A DNA stretch of 64,000 nucleotides from Spirosoma aerolatum. Lineage in GTDB: Bacteria; Bacteroidota; Bacteroidia; Cytophagales; Spirosomataceae. Below the pieces are notes generated by a model that worked only from the letters and a program-made list of their open reading frames with translations, was not told the DNA's origin and did no database searches. Made by a program: the position numbers and the translations under genes. Where the stretch lies: contig NZ_CP020104.1 of assembly GCF_002056795.1 (NCBI RefSeq), positions 686,001 to 750,000 of the forward strand, read 5' to 3'. Shown one piece after another: positions 27,504-35,300 of this stretch; the stretch's first letter is position 1; every line of letters begins with the position of its first letter.

Positions 27504-28889
27504 ATGAACCTGTACAGAATTAGTTCGGTCATATCGGTTGCTTATCGTGGTGTTACCAGGAGGATAGGGAGTTGGCTGTCCATATACAAGCTCGTGTTGG
27601 TTGTAGGATGTTTCTGGTTGCCCATGCTGGGCTGGTCTCAATCGGTTGGCCTTGATTCAAGCGTTCACCGCTGCGGTACGACCGAGTTTGAGCAGACTCT
27701 TCAGCGGTATTATCCGCTTCGTCGGTTGCAGCTTAACGCCCTGAATGAAAAAATCCGCCTGTTTACGGCCCAGCAAAGCCAGGCTCGCGTGGCTGGGCCG
27801 ACGCCCCTCTTTCGCATTCCCATCGTGGTTCATGTCGTACACGCCAATCCCAGTGGGCAAATCGGGGGCAATAATAATCCCAATATTTCCGATGAGCAGA
27901 TTGCTTCCCAAATTCAGGTATTGAACGAGGACTACCGCTACCAAGCGGGCACACCCGGTGCTGTCAATGCATCGGGTAGTGATACGGGCATCGAATTTTT
28001 TCTGGCTCAGACCGATCCTCAGGGTCAACCGACTAATGGGATTACCCGGCATTACTACCCCCAGCAGACCAGCTTTCAGGCGTACAGCCTGAGTGATGCC
28101 CTGACGCTTTCGCAGATCGTGGACTGGCCCAGTGACCGTTATCTCAATATTTGGGTCACTACGTTAAGCGGAAATTACCTGGGCTATACGCAGTTTCCCA
28201 CAGCCGCCGATACACTCGTCGGTTTGCCTACTGATGCGGATGATCGTCTGGATGGCAGCATCATCGACTACCAGTATTTTGGTCGGCAGACGGGCACAGC
28301 CACCAGCCGCTACTACGGGTATGGACGAACTGCTACGCATGAGATTGGGCATTGGCTGGGACTGATTCATACCTGGGGTGATAGCGACTGCGGGGATGAT
28401 TATGTGGCCGACACGCCACCTTGCGAAGGGCCTAATCAGACGTTATATTGTACTCCCATTTATTCCAGCTGTAAGGGCATTCAGACCCGTAATCTGATTG
28501 AAGATTACATGGATTATTCGCCGGATCAATGCATGAGTCTGTTTACCCCCGATCAAATCCAGCGTATGCGAGCGGTGTTGCAACTAAGCCCCCGACGGGC
28601 CCGGCTGTTTCAAACGGTGACACCGTTAACGGGCACCGACCAGCTTACCGTTACGCTTTCGCCCAATCCCGTCCTGACGGAAACCACCGTTTCGGTTCAG
28701 TTTACCGGCACCGAACCCCTAACAGTAACCCTTCTCGACGAATGGGGCCGACCGGTGCGTAACTGGACGTATACTGCCATAGCCAGCACTCGACTGAATC
28801 TGCCCGTAAGCGGTTTGCCAGCAGGGCTATACGTTGTACGGGTGTCGACCAGCCAGCAGACCCGTAGCAGCCGAATGCTGGTGCATTAA
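27504..28889 (+). CDS. M43-family zinc metalloprotease with T9SS sorting domain
   Basis: Secreted protein of 461 aa. Hydrophobic leader at about residues 28-46 (ends GWSQ); pro-region; pappalysin-type catalytic domain with HEIGHWLGLIH (279-289; ligands H279, H283, H289, base E280) and a downstream Met-turn-like DYMDYSPDQCMSLF. The last 80 residues form a Por secretion (type IX) C-terminal domain: LSPNPVLTETTVSVQF at its start and GLPAGLYVVRVSTSQQTRS near its end. It would be exported through the outer membrane and processed or attached there. It lies 144 bp after the predicted zinc receptor in the same direction. Proteolytic release of metal from host or environmental proteins is possible (inference). 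Confidence 0.91.
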   Translation: MNLYRISSVISVAYRGVTRRIGSWLSIYKLVLVVGCFWLPMLGWSQSVGLDSSVHRCGTTEFEQTLQRYYPLRRLQLNALNEKIRLFTAQQSQARVAGPTPLFRIPIVVHVVHANPSGQIGGNNNPNISDEQIASQIQVLNEDYRYQAGTPGAVNASGSDTGIEFFLAQTDPQGQPTNGITRHYYPQQTSFQAYSLSDALTLSQIVDWPSDRYLNIWVTTLSGNYLGYTQFPTAADTLVGLPTDADDRLDGSIIDYQYFGRQTGTATSRYYGYGRTATHEIGHWLGLIHTWGDSDCGDDYVADTPPCEGPNQTLYCTPIYSSCKGIQTRNLIEDYMDYSPDQCMSLFTPDQIQRMRAVLQLSPRRARLFQTVTPLTGTDQLTVTLSPNPVLTETTVSVQFTGTEPLTVTLLDEWGRPVRNWTYTAIASTRLNLPVSGLPAGLYVVRVSTSQQTRSSRMLVH

Positions 28890-28963
28890 TCCTTTCTTAC
28901 CTTCTTCCACAGGGCTGCCTGATACATTAAAAATTAGTAAATCGACTCAATTAATCCATCATT

Positions 28964-28994
28964 TTTGCAACTTTGTTGCGGAAAGGTAGTTTTA
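28964..28994 (+). promoter_or_regulatory. Zur-like operator plus -7 element before the 29085 lipoprotein
   Basis: TTTGCAAC-TTT-GTTGCGGA (28964-28982), one or two mismatches from perfect, followed after 4 nt by TAGTTTTA (28987-28994), close to the TAnnTTTG -7 element. The left TTTG lies 19 nt before it, matching -33 spacing. The ATG of the lipoprotein is about 90 bp downstream. Confidence 0.7.
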
Positions 28995-29084
28995 CCGGTA
29001 CATCTAGCGGCCAAGTGCTTCATCCTGGCATTTTCTTTAAGCATGTACCCGTGAAATGAAGTAACAAATTATCGTACAACCATT

Positions 29085-29645
29085 ATGAATAACTCATTCA
29101 AACCATCCTGGTTACTGCTGGTTCCACTTACTTTATGGCTAAGTAGCTGTAACAAAGAAGAACAGTCCGTAGCGCCAACCATCGACAACGAGTCACTGAC
29201 CACCGCTACGCTACAACTGACCAATAAAGCCAATTCGGCTGACGTAGTCACGGCAACGGTCGATAACCTCGATAAATCGGCCGATTTCAGTAAGGCAACC
29301 CTCAATCTGAAAGCCAACACGACGTATTCAGGCGTCATTCTATTATCCGACAAATCGCAAACACCGGCGACCGATGTGACGGCCGAAATCAAGGATCGCC
29401 AGAATATTCACCTGTTTGTGTATACTCCCTCGCCTACGAGTCTGCTGACCGTCACCATCACCGACAAGGATACCAATCCATCGCCGGGACCTTATCCGAT
29501 TGGGCTTACGTATGATGTCAAAACGACGACGGCAGGTACGGGCTCCTTAAATGTAGTACTGCGTCACCAGCCTAATTCTAAAAATGGCACGGCCACTCCC
29601 GGTTCTTCCGATCTGGATACTACGTTCCCTGTCGTGATTAAATAA
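29085..29645 (+). CDS. Lipoprotein of the TonB-partner family often labelled type 1 periplasmic binding fold
   Basis: Lipoprotein of 186 aa with leader ending in LSSC (about residues 19-22). The body is beta-rich with LKANTTYSGVILLSDK and the C-terminal block VVLRHQPNSKNGT...DLDTTFPVVI. From memory these blocks characterise a Bacteroidota family commonly found next to TonB receptors and loosely named type 1 periplasmic binding fold superfamily protein; its function is not known to me. A Zur-like promoter precedes it and a beta-barrel gene follows by 21 bp, so it may be a surface or periplasmic partner for zinc uptake (inference). Confidence 0.85.
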   Translation: MNNSFKPSWLLLVPLTLWLSSCNKEEQSVAPTIDNESLTTATLQLTNKANSADVVTATVDNLDKSADFSKATLNLKANTTYSGVILLSDKSQTPATDVTAEIKDRQNIHLFVYTPSPTSLLTVTITDKDTNPSPGPYPIGLTYDVKTTTAGTGSLNVVLRHQPNSKNGTATPGSSDLDTTFPVVIK

Positions 29646-29666
29646 CCCACTTCTTAGTTAGCTTAA

Positions 29667-30374
29667 TTGATGAAAAAACTATTATTCATAAGTCTGATTG
29701 GGCTGATAAGCTTAGCTCAGGCACAGGCTCAAAACAAACCTAACGCGTTTGTCGAAGTATTTGGTGGCATCAATACCGTTTCCGGAAATTTTAGTCAGGC
29801 CGATTATAGCAATGCCTCCTCGGGCTTTGCCAAAGCTGGGTACGTACTGGGCGTGCAGGGAGCCTTCTTTTTCGGTGGTAATCTGGGCCTGGGCGTTACG
29901 CTTTCTCAGTCCGATTACGGCGTCAATACGATGGCCCTGGCCGATGGGTATCGGGAAGATTTTGATGTCGATGAGGCTACCGTGGCCAGCAAGCATTATA
30001 AATTTAATAATCTGCTGGTCGGTCCTTATTATTCGTTTGCTTTCGGACGGGTAACACTTGACCTACGCGGGCTGGTCGGTATTTCGGCGGCTACGTTACC
30101 GGCCCTGCGCGTTGCGCTGGAAGACCAGTCAACCTTCACCCAAAATAAGGCTACGGCTACGGGCTTCGCTTACCAGGTGGGTGCTGGCCTGCGGGTTCCC
30201 ATTGTGAAAAACCTGGGTTTATCGCTGCGAGCAGATTATGCAAACACCAAGCCTAAGTTTGTGGTCGCTTACGACAATATTAACAACAGTTCGGGCCGTA
30301 CGATTACGGGTTATAACCAACCCGTCAGTAATATCAATGGAACGTTGGGGATTTTCTACCAGTTTGGCAAGTAA
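29667..30374 (+). CDS. Small outer-membrane beta-barrel protein
   Basis: Protein of 235 aa with a clean signal peptide (MKKLLFISLIGLISLAQAQAQ, cut near residue 21) and alternating hydrophobic strands through to GTLGIFYQFGK. It fits the OmpW/opacity-like eight-stranded barrels annotated as outer membrane beta-barrel domain. It lies 21 bp after the lipoprotein gene and is probably co-transcribed from the Zur-like promoter. It may be a porin for zinc under limitation; this is inference from context. Confidence 0.86.
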   Translation: MMKKLLFISLIGLISLAQAQAQNKPNAFVEVFGGINTVSGNFSQADYSNASSGFAKAGYVLGVQGAFFFGGNLGLGVTLSQSDYGVNTMALADGYREDFDVDEATVASKHYKFNNLLVGPYYSFAFGRVTLDLRGLVGISAATLPALRVALEDQSTFTQNKATATGFAYQVGAGLRVPIVKNLGLSLRADYANTKPKFVVAYDNINNSSGRTITGYNQPVSNINGTLGIFYQFGK

Positions 30375-30382
30375 TTGATAAA

Positions 30383-30422
30383 CGCCCAATCGGTTAGCGT
30401 TAAGTAGCTGATCGATTGGGCG
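30383..30422. terminator. Bidirectional hairpin terminator between convergent genes
   Basis: Perfect 10-bp arms CGCCCAATCG (30383-30392) and CGATTGGGCG (30413-30422) with a 20-nt loop, between the convergent genes ending at 30374 and 30444. Confidence 0.6.
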
Positions 30423-30443
30423 TACTGTAGCCTTGTACACGGC

Positions 30444-31703
30444 TTATCGAACTATTGAACCAGTCGAAAATGTACTGGGTTCATAGGGCTTTACCAATAA
30501 AACGGCATCATAGCCCGTAATTACCTCGAACAGTTCCGGCCCCAATTGTAGCTTCCCCTGCTTAACAGATTCTCGTAATGGAAGTAGGTTTACTAACGTC
30601 CAGGGATTGCTGGCACCTGCCTGCATGGGCTTTAACCAAACCCGTTCACTGGGCGTACAGGGGCGAGGGGCTCCCGGAGAATTCCGTTCGTCAGGTGAGC
30701 AGCAGATGATTTTTAGCGTCAATAGAGCGGTACGCTCACTCACCGCCAGCTCACCCAGGAAGTTAGCCAATGTCGAGGTACCATAATCGCTCATTAAGCC
30801 TCGTTTGGCGTGGTAAGATCCGAACCGCAGTAATACCTTCGGCTTTGGCTCTCCCAAACGCTGGGCAGACCGGTAGGCTCGTAGAAATAACTGCTTCATG
30901 ATGACGCTTCGGTCGGGAGCCGGTGTACTTTCGCCCACACGTTTAAGCAGCGCATCTTTAATAAACTGAATTTCGGTTCCTGGCCGTGGGTCCAATGAGC
31001 GAAGAATGGTTAGGATATCGTTTCTGAACGGCTGTACCGAATACTGATGTGCTTCTTCAGCCGTACTTACCTGATTCAATACCTGATTGACCTGCCTATG
31101 CAGCTTCGGCTGTGAGGGTGTTAATGCTGCCAGCCGCTGGAGCAAAGGCGTTGTTTTGAATTCATAATCAAGTCCCCAGATGAAAGCGCTTTTCTGACCG
31201 GCGGGCCGGTGCTTTGCCAGCACGTTGTAAAAGCGGATGTCCTCGTCCGAGGATGGAGGGATGCTGATATTTGGTCGGCGTGGCAGAGCCGCTTGTTGAA
31301 ATTGGGAAAGTGCATTGAGGTCCCTAAAACGGGCGTAGGTGTCCAATCGATTGCCTAGCCATTGCCCTGCCTCCAGAGCTACATGCTTATAGCCTACTCG
31401 AAGCAGATCAGGCCAAAGCGCACTCAGAAGATTGGGAACGGCTCGCATATCGTGTTCTTCTCCGACAAAAAAGAACTGTGCTTTATTGGCTTCCTGCCGG
31501 AGCCAATCGGCTCCTGAGCCCAGCAATTGCCCGTCAACTAGCCGAATCTCCTGCTGATTCTCCCGCACGTAGTTAGCCAGCGTTGAATCGATGGCTTGTC
31601 CAGACCCCACCGAATAAGTGATCATAACCAGTAGGAACAGGAACAGGTACTGGCAGACCTTAGTAGAAGAAAAAGGCATGGATAATCCGTCTGTTTCTGT
31701 CAT
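30444..31703 (-). CDS. EreA/ChaN-like superfamily protein, secreted
   Basis: Protein of 419 aa; an alternative ATG at 31679 starts directly before the hydrophobic leader VCQYLFLFLLVMITYSVGSG, and I consider it equally likely. The motif AQFFFVGEEHDMRAVPNLL is the GE.H signature of the erythromycin esterase/ChaN (Tiki) fold, and LRFGSYHAKRG later supplies another histidine. This fold includes hydrolases and heme or metal-binding uptake proteins. No antibiotic-resistance function can be claimed. It lies between convergent zinc-island genes, 35 bp downstream of the second COG0523 gene on the same strand. Confidence 0.75.
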   Translation of the reverse strand: MTETDGLSMPFSSTKVCQYLFLFLLVMITYSVGSGQAIDSTLANYVRENQQEIRLVDGQLLGSGADWLRQEANKAQFFFVGEEHDMRAVPNLLSALWPDLLRVGYKHVALEAGQWLGNRLDTYARFRDLNALSQFQQAALPRRPNISIPPSSDEDIRFYNVLAKHRPAGQKSAFIWGLDYEFKTTPLLQRLAALTPSQPKLHRQVNQVLNQVSTAEEAHQYSVQPFRNDILTILRSLDPRPGTEIQFIKDALLKRVGESTPAPDRSVIMKQLFLRAYRSAQRLGEPKPKVLLRFGSYHAKRGLMSDYGTSTLANFLGELAVSERTALLTLKIICCSPDERNSPGAPRPCTPSERVWLKPMQAGASNPWTLVNLLPLRESVKQGKLQLGPELFEVITGYDAVLLVKPYEPSTFSTGSIVR

Positions 31704-31738
31704 TTACTGATTGTAGATTGCCGGTTAATCCGTTGAAC

Positions 31739-32824
31739 CTATGGATTATTCCATGATAGTTTAGGGGTCGTTGGCAACTGTGTAGACTCAAAACTTGTTT
31801 TTGAGGGCTCATTGGCTAAACTTTCTTGCAGTAACAGCTCGAAACCGGCTGGTTTGAGCCACTTGCCGATAAAAACAATTCGACTGATTCGGGTTTCGTG
31901 GTCGGCCCAGTCAGCCCCTTCGGTACAAGTCATCGTTCGTCCCACCGACTGAAGAATCATCCGTTCTTTACGGTCTGCAGCGGCAATGATACCCTTCACG
32001 CGGTAAATGCCCTGACCGTGGTAGAGCAGTAACGTCATGAGTCGCTGGTATAACTGAGCCAGATCAAATGGCTCCTCGAAGCAGAAGCTCAGCGAAACAA
32101 TATCCGAATGACGATAATACCGATGTGCGGGCTGGTTTTCGACCAATGGAATCGCTGCCGGACGAGATAGGATTGGGTTGGTTTTTAGAGAAAGGGGTTG
32201 AAACCTGGTGGGTTGCTTGGCACGGCTCGTTTCACGTTCGACAGTCCACAATTCCTCCAGCGGATAGGCTTTCTGATGACCGACCATCACTCTGGCCAGC
32301 GGATTGATCCCCTGCAAAAGCTGAGTCAACCGGATACCTTCCTCAGCCGATACGCCATCTATTTTAGTGAGTAGCAGTACATCACTTCCCGAAATCTGCT
32401 CGATTGCTTCGTCCGTCTGGCTTAACTGCTCCTCGATGCGTTCGGCGTCAACAACGCAAATGATGCGTTTAAGCGTGAAGCCTTGCTGTACACTAGGGAG
32501 CATGAGAAAGGGAATAGCTACGCCAGTAGGGTCGGCAATGCCCGTTGTTTCAATGATAAGTTCGTCAAAAGTAGCTTGGCGAGCTGACAGCGTTTCTAAG
32601 ACCAATAGCAGATCGTCATTCAGCGAACAGCACAGACAACCATTGCTCAATTCGACCACGTCTATATCGGGCCGCAGCACCAACTGGCCATCAATAGATT
32701 CTTCACCAAACTCATTTTCAATAAGGGCGAAGCGAATTTGAGGCCGACTAGCCAACAGGGCATTCAGTAAAGTAGTTTTACCAGCTCCCAGAAAGCCCGT
32801 CAGTATAGTTACAGGTTTTGCCAT
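31739..32824 (-). CDS. COG0523/CobW family GTP-binding metallochaperone, copy 2
   Basis: GTPase of 361 aa from the ATG at 32824 ([20 protein letters not shown]). P-loop GFLGAGKT (10-17), switch [10 protein letters not shown], metal motif GCLCC (62-66), TTGIADP, LLTKIDG and a CobW C-terminal domain ([18 protein letters not shown]). It is clearly divergent from copy 1 (different CxCC context and C-terminus), so the two may serve different clients. It starts 7 bp after the end of the Fur-family reading frame, so repressor and chaperone appear to form one transcript. No Zur-like box was found upstream of this unit. Confidence 0.92.
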   Translation of the reverse strand: MAKPVTILTGFLGAGKTTLLNALLASRPQIRFALIENEFGEESIDGQLVLRPDIDVVELSNGCLCCSLNDDLLLVLETLSARQATFDELIIETTGIADPTGVAIPFLMLPSVQQGFTLKRIICVVDAERIEEQLSQTDEAIEQISGSDVLLLTKIDGVSAEEGIRLTQLLQGINPLARVMVGHQKAYPLEELWTVERETSRAKQPTRFQPLSLKTNPILSRPAAIPLVENQPAHRYYRHSDIVSLSFCFEEPFDLAQLYQRLMTLLLYHGQGIYRVKGIIAAADRKERMILQSVGRTMTCTEGADWADHETRISRIVFIGKWLKPAGFELLLQESLANEPSKTSFESTQLPTTPKLSWNNP

Positions 32825-32831
32825 GGATTTA

Positions 32832-33250
32832 TTATCTGTTTTCGGGCAGTAAATGTCGGCAAGTATCACAGGTACCTTCCGCCAGAACCTGAATCGTATC
32901 AATGTGAAACTGACGTACAGTGTTCAGGTAGGTTTCGGGTAATTCGGGTAAGGAGATAACCGTTTCACACTGGGAGCATTTGAAATGCGGTTGTACGGTC
33001 TGGGGGGAAGCCGGAGCGTAAAAGAAGCAGCCATGCCCCTTTGAATCTACCCGTTTTTGAACCAGACCTGCTCTTATCAGTCTATTCAAAATCGGTACAG
33101 ACTAACCCGGTCTAGCGCATTTCCAAAGGCGCGTTCCAGTTCCGCATGTGAATAAGCTTTGGACGATTGAATTAAAAGTTGCAGGACTTCGCTGCGAATC
33201 GGTGTGCTACGGACACCCTTACTTAGCAGCAGTTGTTCAGCTTGATTCAT
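32832..33250 (-). pseudogene. Fur/Zur-family repressor interrupted by a one-base frameshift
   Basis: The ATG at 33250 (MNQAEQLLLSKGVRSTPIRS) begins a typical Fur winged-helix domain that reads DRVSLYRF and then stops (TGA). Shifting by one base at about 33090 restores LNRLIRAGLVQKRVDSKG, a metal-site HGCFFY region and two CxxC pairs (CSQC, CDTC) of the structural zinc site. The span is 419 nt, one short of 140 codons. The sequence there is TACCGATTTTG, consistent with loss of one base in a T or A run. It could be real inactivation, a sequencing error, or a -1 slip on the TTTT run. Being next to a COG0523 gene and ZIP gene, it is the natural candidate for the zinc repressor Zur. Confidence 0.85.
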
Positions 33251-33637
33251 ATGCTAGTAAAGAGTAAGAGTAGGTTGTGAATGAATTAACAGCGAACTAA
33301 TTCATGCCTGGTGCAGCAAACAGGAACCATATAGTAAGGCGAACAGGCAACCGTTCCTTCCAGAATATTATTAAGTTCATATATATTATCTGCCGGTGCG
33401 GTTCAGGCGTAGCTTACCCGTAAAGCATTGCCGTTCATCCGTTTTATAACGGCGTGGAGCCCCGGCAAACTTGAGCATAACAATCGATTCGAGACCAACT
33501 CCTCCGCAGAAGAAACAGCTCGCCAGTAGATACCCATTCCAGTCCTGTAAAAAGAAGCGGTATAGGCCATCCTTTCATTGTTTTATCGGAATTCATCGGT
33601 TACCAAATCCATATGGTTCAGGGTGACTCTTGCTTAC
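33251..33637. other. Intergenic stretch upstream of the repressor; no gene recognised
   Basis: 387 bp with only short frames that match nothing I know. It holds an inverted repeat ATGAATTA (33281-33288) / TAATTCAT (33298-33305), 31-55 bp before the repressor ATG, a possible autoregulatory site unrelated to the TTTGCAAC palindromes. The part nearest the ZIP gene (33600s) shows no clear terminator. Confidence 0.4.
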
Positions 33638-34396
33638 TTATTCCAGAAATTTAAGACAAATCATAATTCCCACGCCCAGCGCAATAAACAGACTTTGCCA
33701 GAGCGGAGCCTGACGGGCCGTCTGCCGATGCAGTTCGGGAATCAAATCCGTCCCAGCGATATAAATAAATCCACCAGCCGCTAGTGGCAGTGCATAAGCG
33801 GTATACCCTTCCAACCATAATCCAGTCCATAAAATAGCCCCCACGCCCAGCAGGCTCGTTGTCGCGCAAAGCAGATTATACCAGATGGCCCGGCGCACCG
33901 AATACCCTCCCCATACTAGTGTCCCGATGTCGCCAATTTCCTGGGGTAATTCATGCACGACAATGCCCAGCGTGGTTGCCCAGCCCGCTTCGGGTGAAAC
34001 CAGAAAAGCACCCCCAATGAGCGTGCCGTCGATGAAATTATGAATGCCATCGCCCATCAAATTCATCGGAGCCATGGGTTTGACGGCCAGGGTTAGTACA
34101 TCCAGTTGCGAATGTGCATGAGACCAGCGAACAGCTTTTTCGAGAACAAAAAAAATCAACATACTCCCTAATGTCCACTGCATGACCAGTTGCACGTTGC
34201 CAAGGCGCTCAACGGCTTCAGGCAATAAATGCAAAAAGGCATCACCCAGCAATACACCTACGGACAGACTGGCACCTAGTGGAATGACCCGGCGAAGCGA
34301 GGCCTCGGGTAAAAAATAAGCCACGCCACCTAGCAAAGCGACCAGGCAAATAAGTACCCCAGCCAGGAGTGCCTGACTACTGATTGCCGAAAGCAT
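33638..34396 (-). CDS. ZIP-family divalent metal (zinc) transporter
   Basis: Inner-membrane protein of 252 aa with seven to eight membrane segments. The two transport-site motifs are visible: GDGIHNFIDGTLIGGAFLVS and VVHELPQEIGDIG, with the expected H/N/D and H/E ligands. It belongs to the ZIP family that brings zinc (sometimes iron or manganese) into the cytoplasm. Transcription starts from a promoter embedded in a large palindrome at 34503-34547. With the TonB receptors it would complete zinc passage across both membranes. Confidence 0.94.
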   Translation of the reverse strand: MLSAISSQALLAGVLICLVALLGGVAYFLPEASLRRVIPLGASLSVGVLLGDAFLHLLPEAVERLGNVQLVMQWTLGSMLIFFVLEKAVRWSHAHSQLDVLTLAVKPMAPMNLMGDGIHNFIDGTLIGGAFLVSPEAGWATTLGIVVHELPQEIGDIGTLVWGGYSVRRAIWYNLLCATTSLLGVGAILWTGLWLEGYTAYALPLAAGGFIYIAGTDLIPELHRQTARQAPLWQSLFIALGVGIMICLKFLE

Positions 34397-34502
34397 ACCG
34401 ATTCTGTAAGGCGTAAACGGATTGACTAATAAAGCCTTCAGGGTTTTCCTGACCAGGCCACAACTGGGCTATATACATACCATTCTCTTTTTAATCCAAT
34501 GC

Positions 34503-34547
34503 AAAGCTACAGCTATTTGCAACATTGTTGCAAATAGCTGTAGCTTT
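34503..34547. promoter_or_regulatory. 45-nt perfect palindrome holding a Zur-like operator and ZIP promoter
   Basis: Two perfect 21-nt arms (34503-34523 and 34527-34547) flank ATT. The core is TTTGCAAC-ATT-GTTGCAAA (34516-34534). On the minus strand the end of the palindrome gives TAGCTTTG, a perfect -7 element, 21 nt after the TTTG of the core; this drives the ZIP gene. On the plus strand the hairpin is followed by a T-run, so as RNA it could also terminate. Confidence 0.8.
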
Positions 34548-34604
34548 TTTTATAACCGCTTGTAACGTGCAGGTGTGTAGTTGGTTAGCTGTATCGTGAA
34601 ATCA

Positions 34605-34623
34605 TTTGCAACAAGGTTGCAAA
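34605..34623 (+). promoter_or_regulatory. Zur-like operator of the LolD/MacB-like ABC pair
   Basis: Perfect half-sites TTTGCAAC-AAG-GTTGCAAA, extended outward (ATCA...TGAT with a two-base offset). It lies 28 bp before the ATG at 34652. A weak -7 candidate TAGTTTAG lies at 34640-34647. Confidence 0.75.
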
Positions 34624-34651
34624 AATGATTTGTTTTTCTTAGTTTAGAGCC

Positions 34652-35278
34652 ATGCTTACGACGCACGCACTCACCTTTGCTTACGGTTCAAACCGACAAT
34701 TTACGTTTCCAGATCTGCAGTGTGGCGATAAACAGTCCCTGCTCATTCTGGGGAAATCAGGCACCGGAAAAACGACACTACTCCACCTGCTGGCTGCGCT
34801 GCTTAAACCGGTCAGTGGCTCTATACGTATCGATAAAACCGAACTTACGGAGCTGAGTCCGGCGCAAACGGCTTCCTTTCGGGCAGCACATCTGGGCATT
34901 GTTTACCAGAAACCCCATTTTGTTAGCGCGTTGACGGTAGAAGATAACCTATTGCTGGCCAATTATTTCGCGGATCGTGCTCCCAAGCCAGCCAGGGCGC
35001 ACCGGCTGGCTGGCCAGTTAGGTCTTCAGGAGCACCTGACCAAAAAAACGAGTCAACTCAGTCAGGGGGAACAGCAGCGGCTAAGTCTGGCCAGAGCACT
35101 GATGAACGAACCGTCGATTATTCTGGCCGATGAGCCTACGTCCAGTCTGGATGATGAGAATTGTAACCGGGTCATCGGGCTTCTACGGGAACAATCTGAA
35201 CAGGCTGGCTCCAGCCTGATTGTGGTGACGCACGATGCCCGATTGAAAACCCAGTTTATGAATCAGGTATTGCTGTAA
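34652..35278 (+). CDS. LolD/MacB-type ABC transporter ATP-binding protein
   Basis: ATPase of 208 aa. Walker A GKSGTGKTT (34-42), Q-loop region YQKPHFVSALTVEDN, signature LSQGEQQRLSLARAL, Walker B IILADEPTSSLDDEN, switch VTHDAR. It groups with the LolD/MacB/FtsE ATPases that drive mechanotransmission rather than substrate translocation. The following permease lies 22 bp downstream. Zur-regulated ABC systems of this type are known in Pseudomonas aeruginosa (PA4063-PA4066), so zinc-related service is plausible; direct function is unknown. Confidence 0.92.
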   Translation: MLTTHALTFAYGSNRQFTFPDLQCGDKQSLLILGKSGTGKTTLLHLLAALLKPVSGSIRIDKTELTELSPAQTASFRAAHLGIVYQKPHFVSALTVEDNLLLANYFADRAPKPARAHRLAGQLGLQEHLTKKTSQLSQGEQQRLSLARALMNEPSIILADEPTSSLDDENCNRVIGLLREQSEQAGSSLIVVTHDARLKTQFMNQVLL

Positions 35279-35300
35279 GTCTTTCTAACTCTTCCTTCCC

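Noticed and set aside
30444..31703. Antibiotic resistance gene (erythromycin esterase)
   Set aside because: Only the fold signature is seen; the catalytic context of true Ere enzymes is not clear and the neighbourhood points to metals.
33390..33637. Possible small gene on the minus strand between repressor and ZIP
   Set aside because: Three short overlapping frames exist, but none has a family match, clear ribosome site or hydrophobic pattern.
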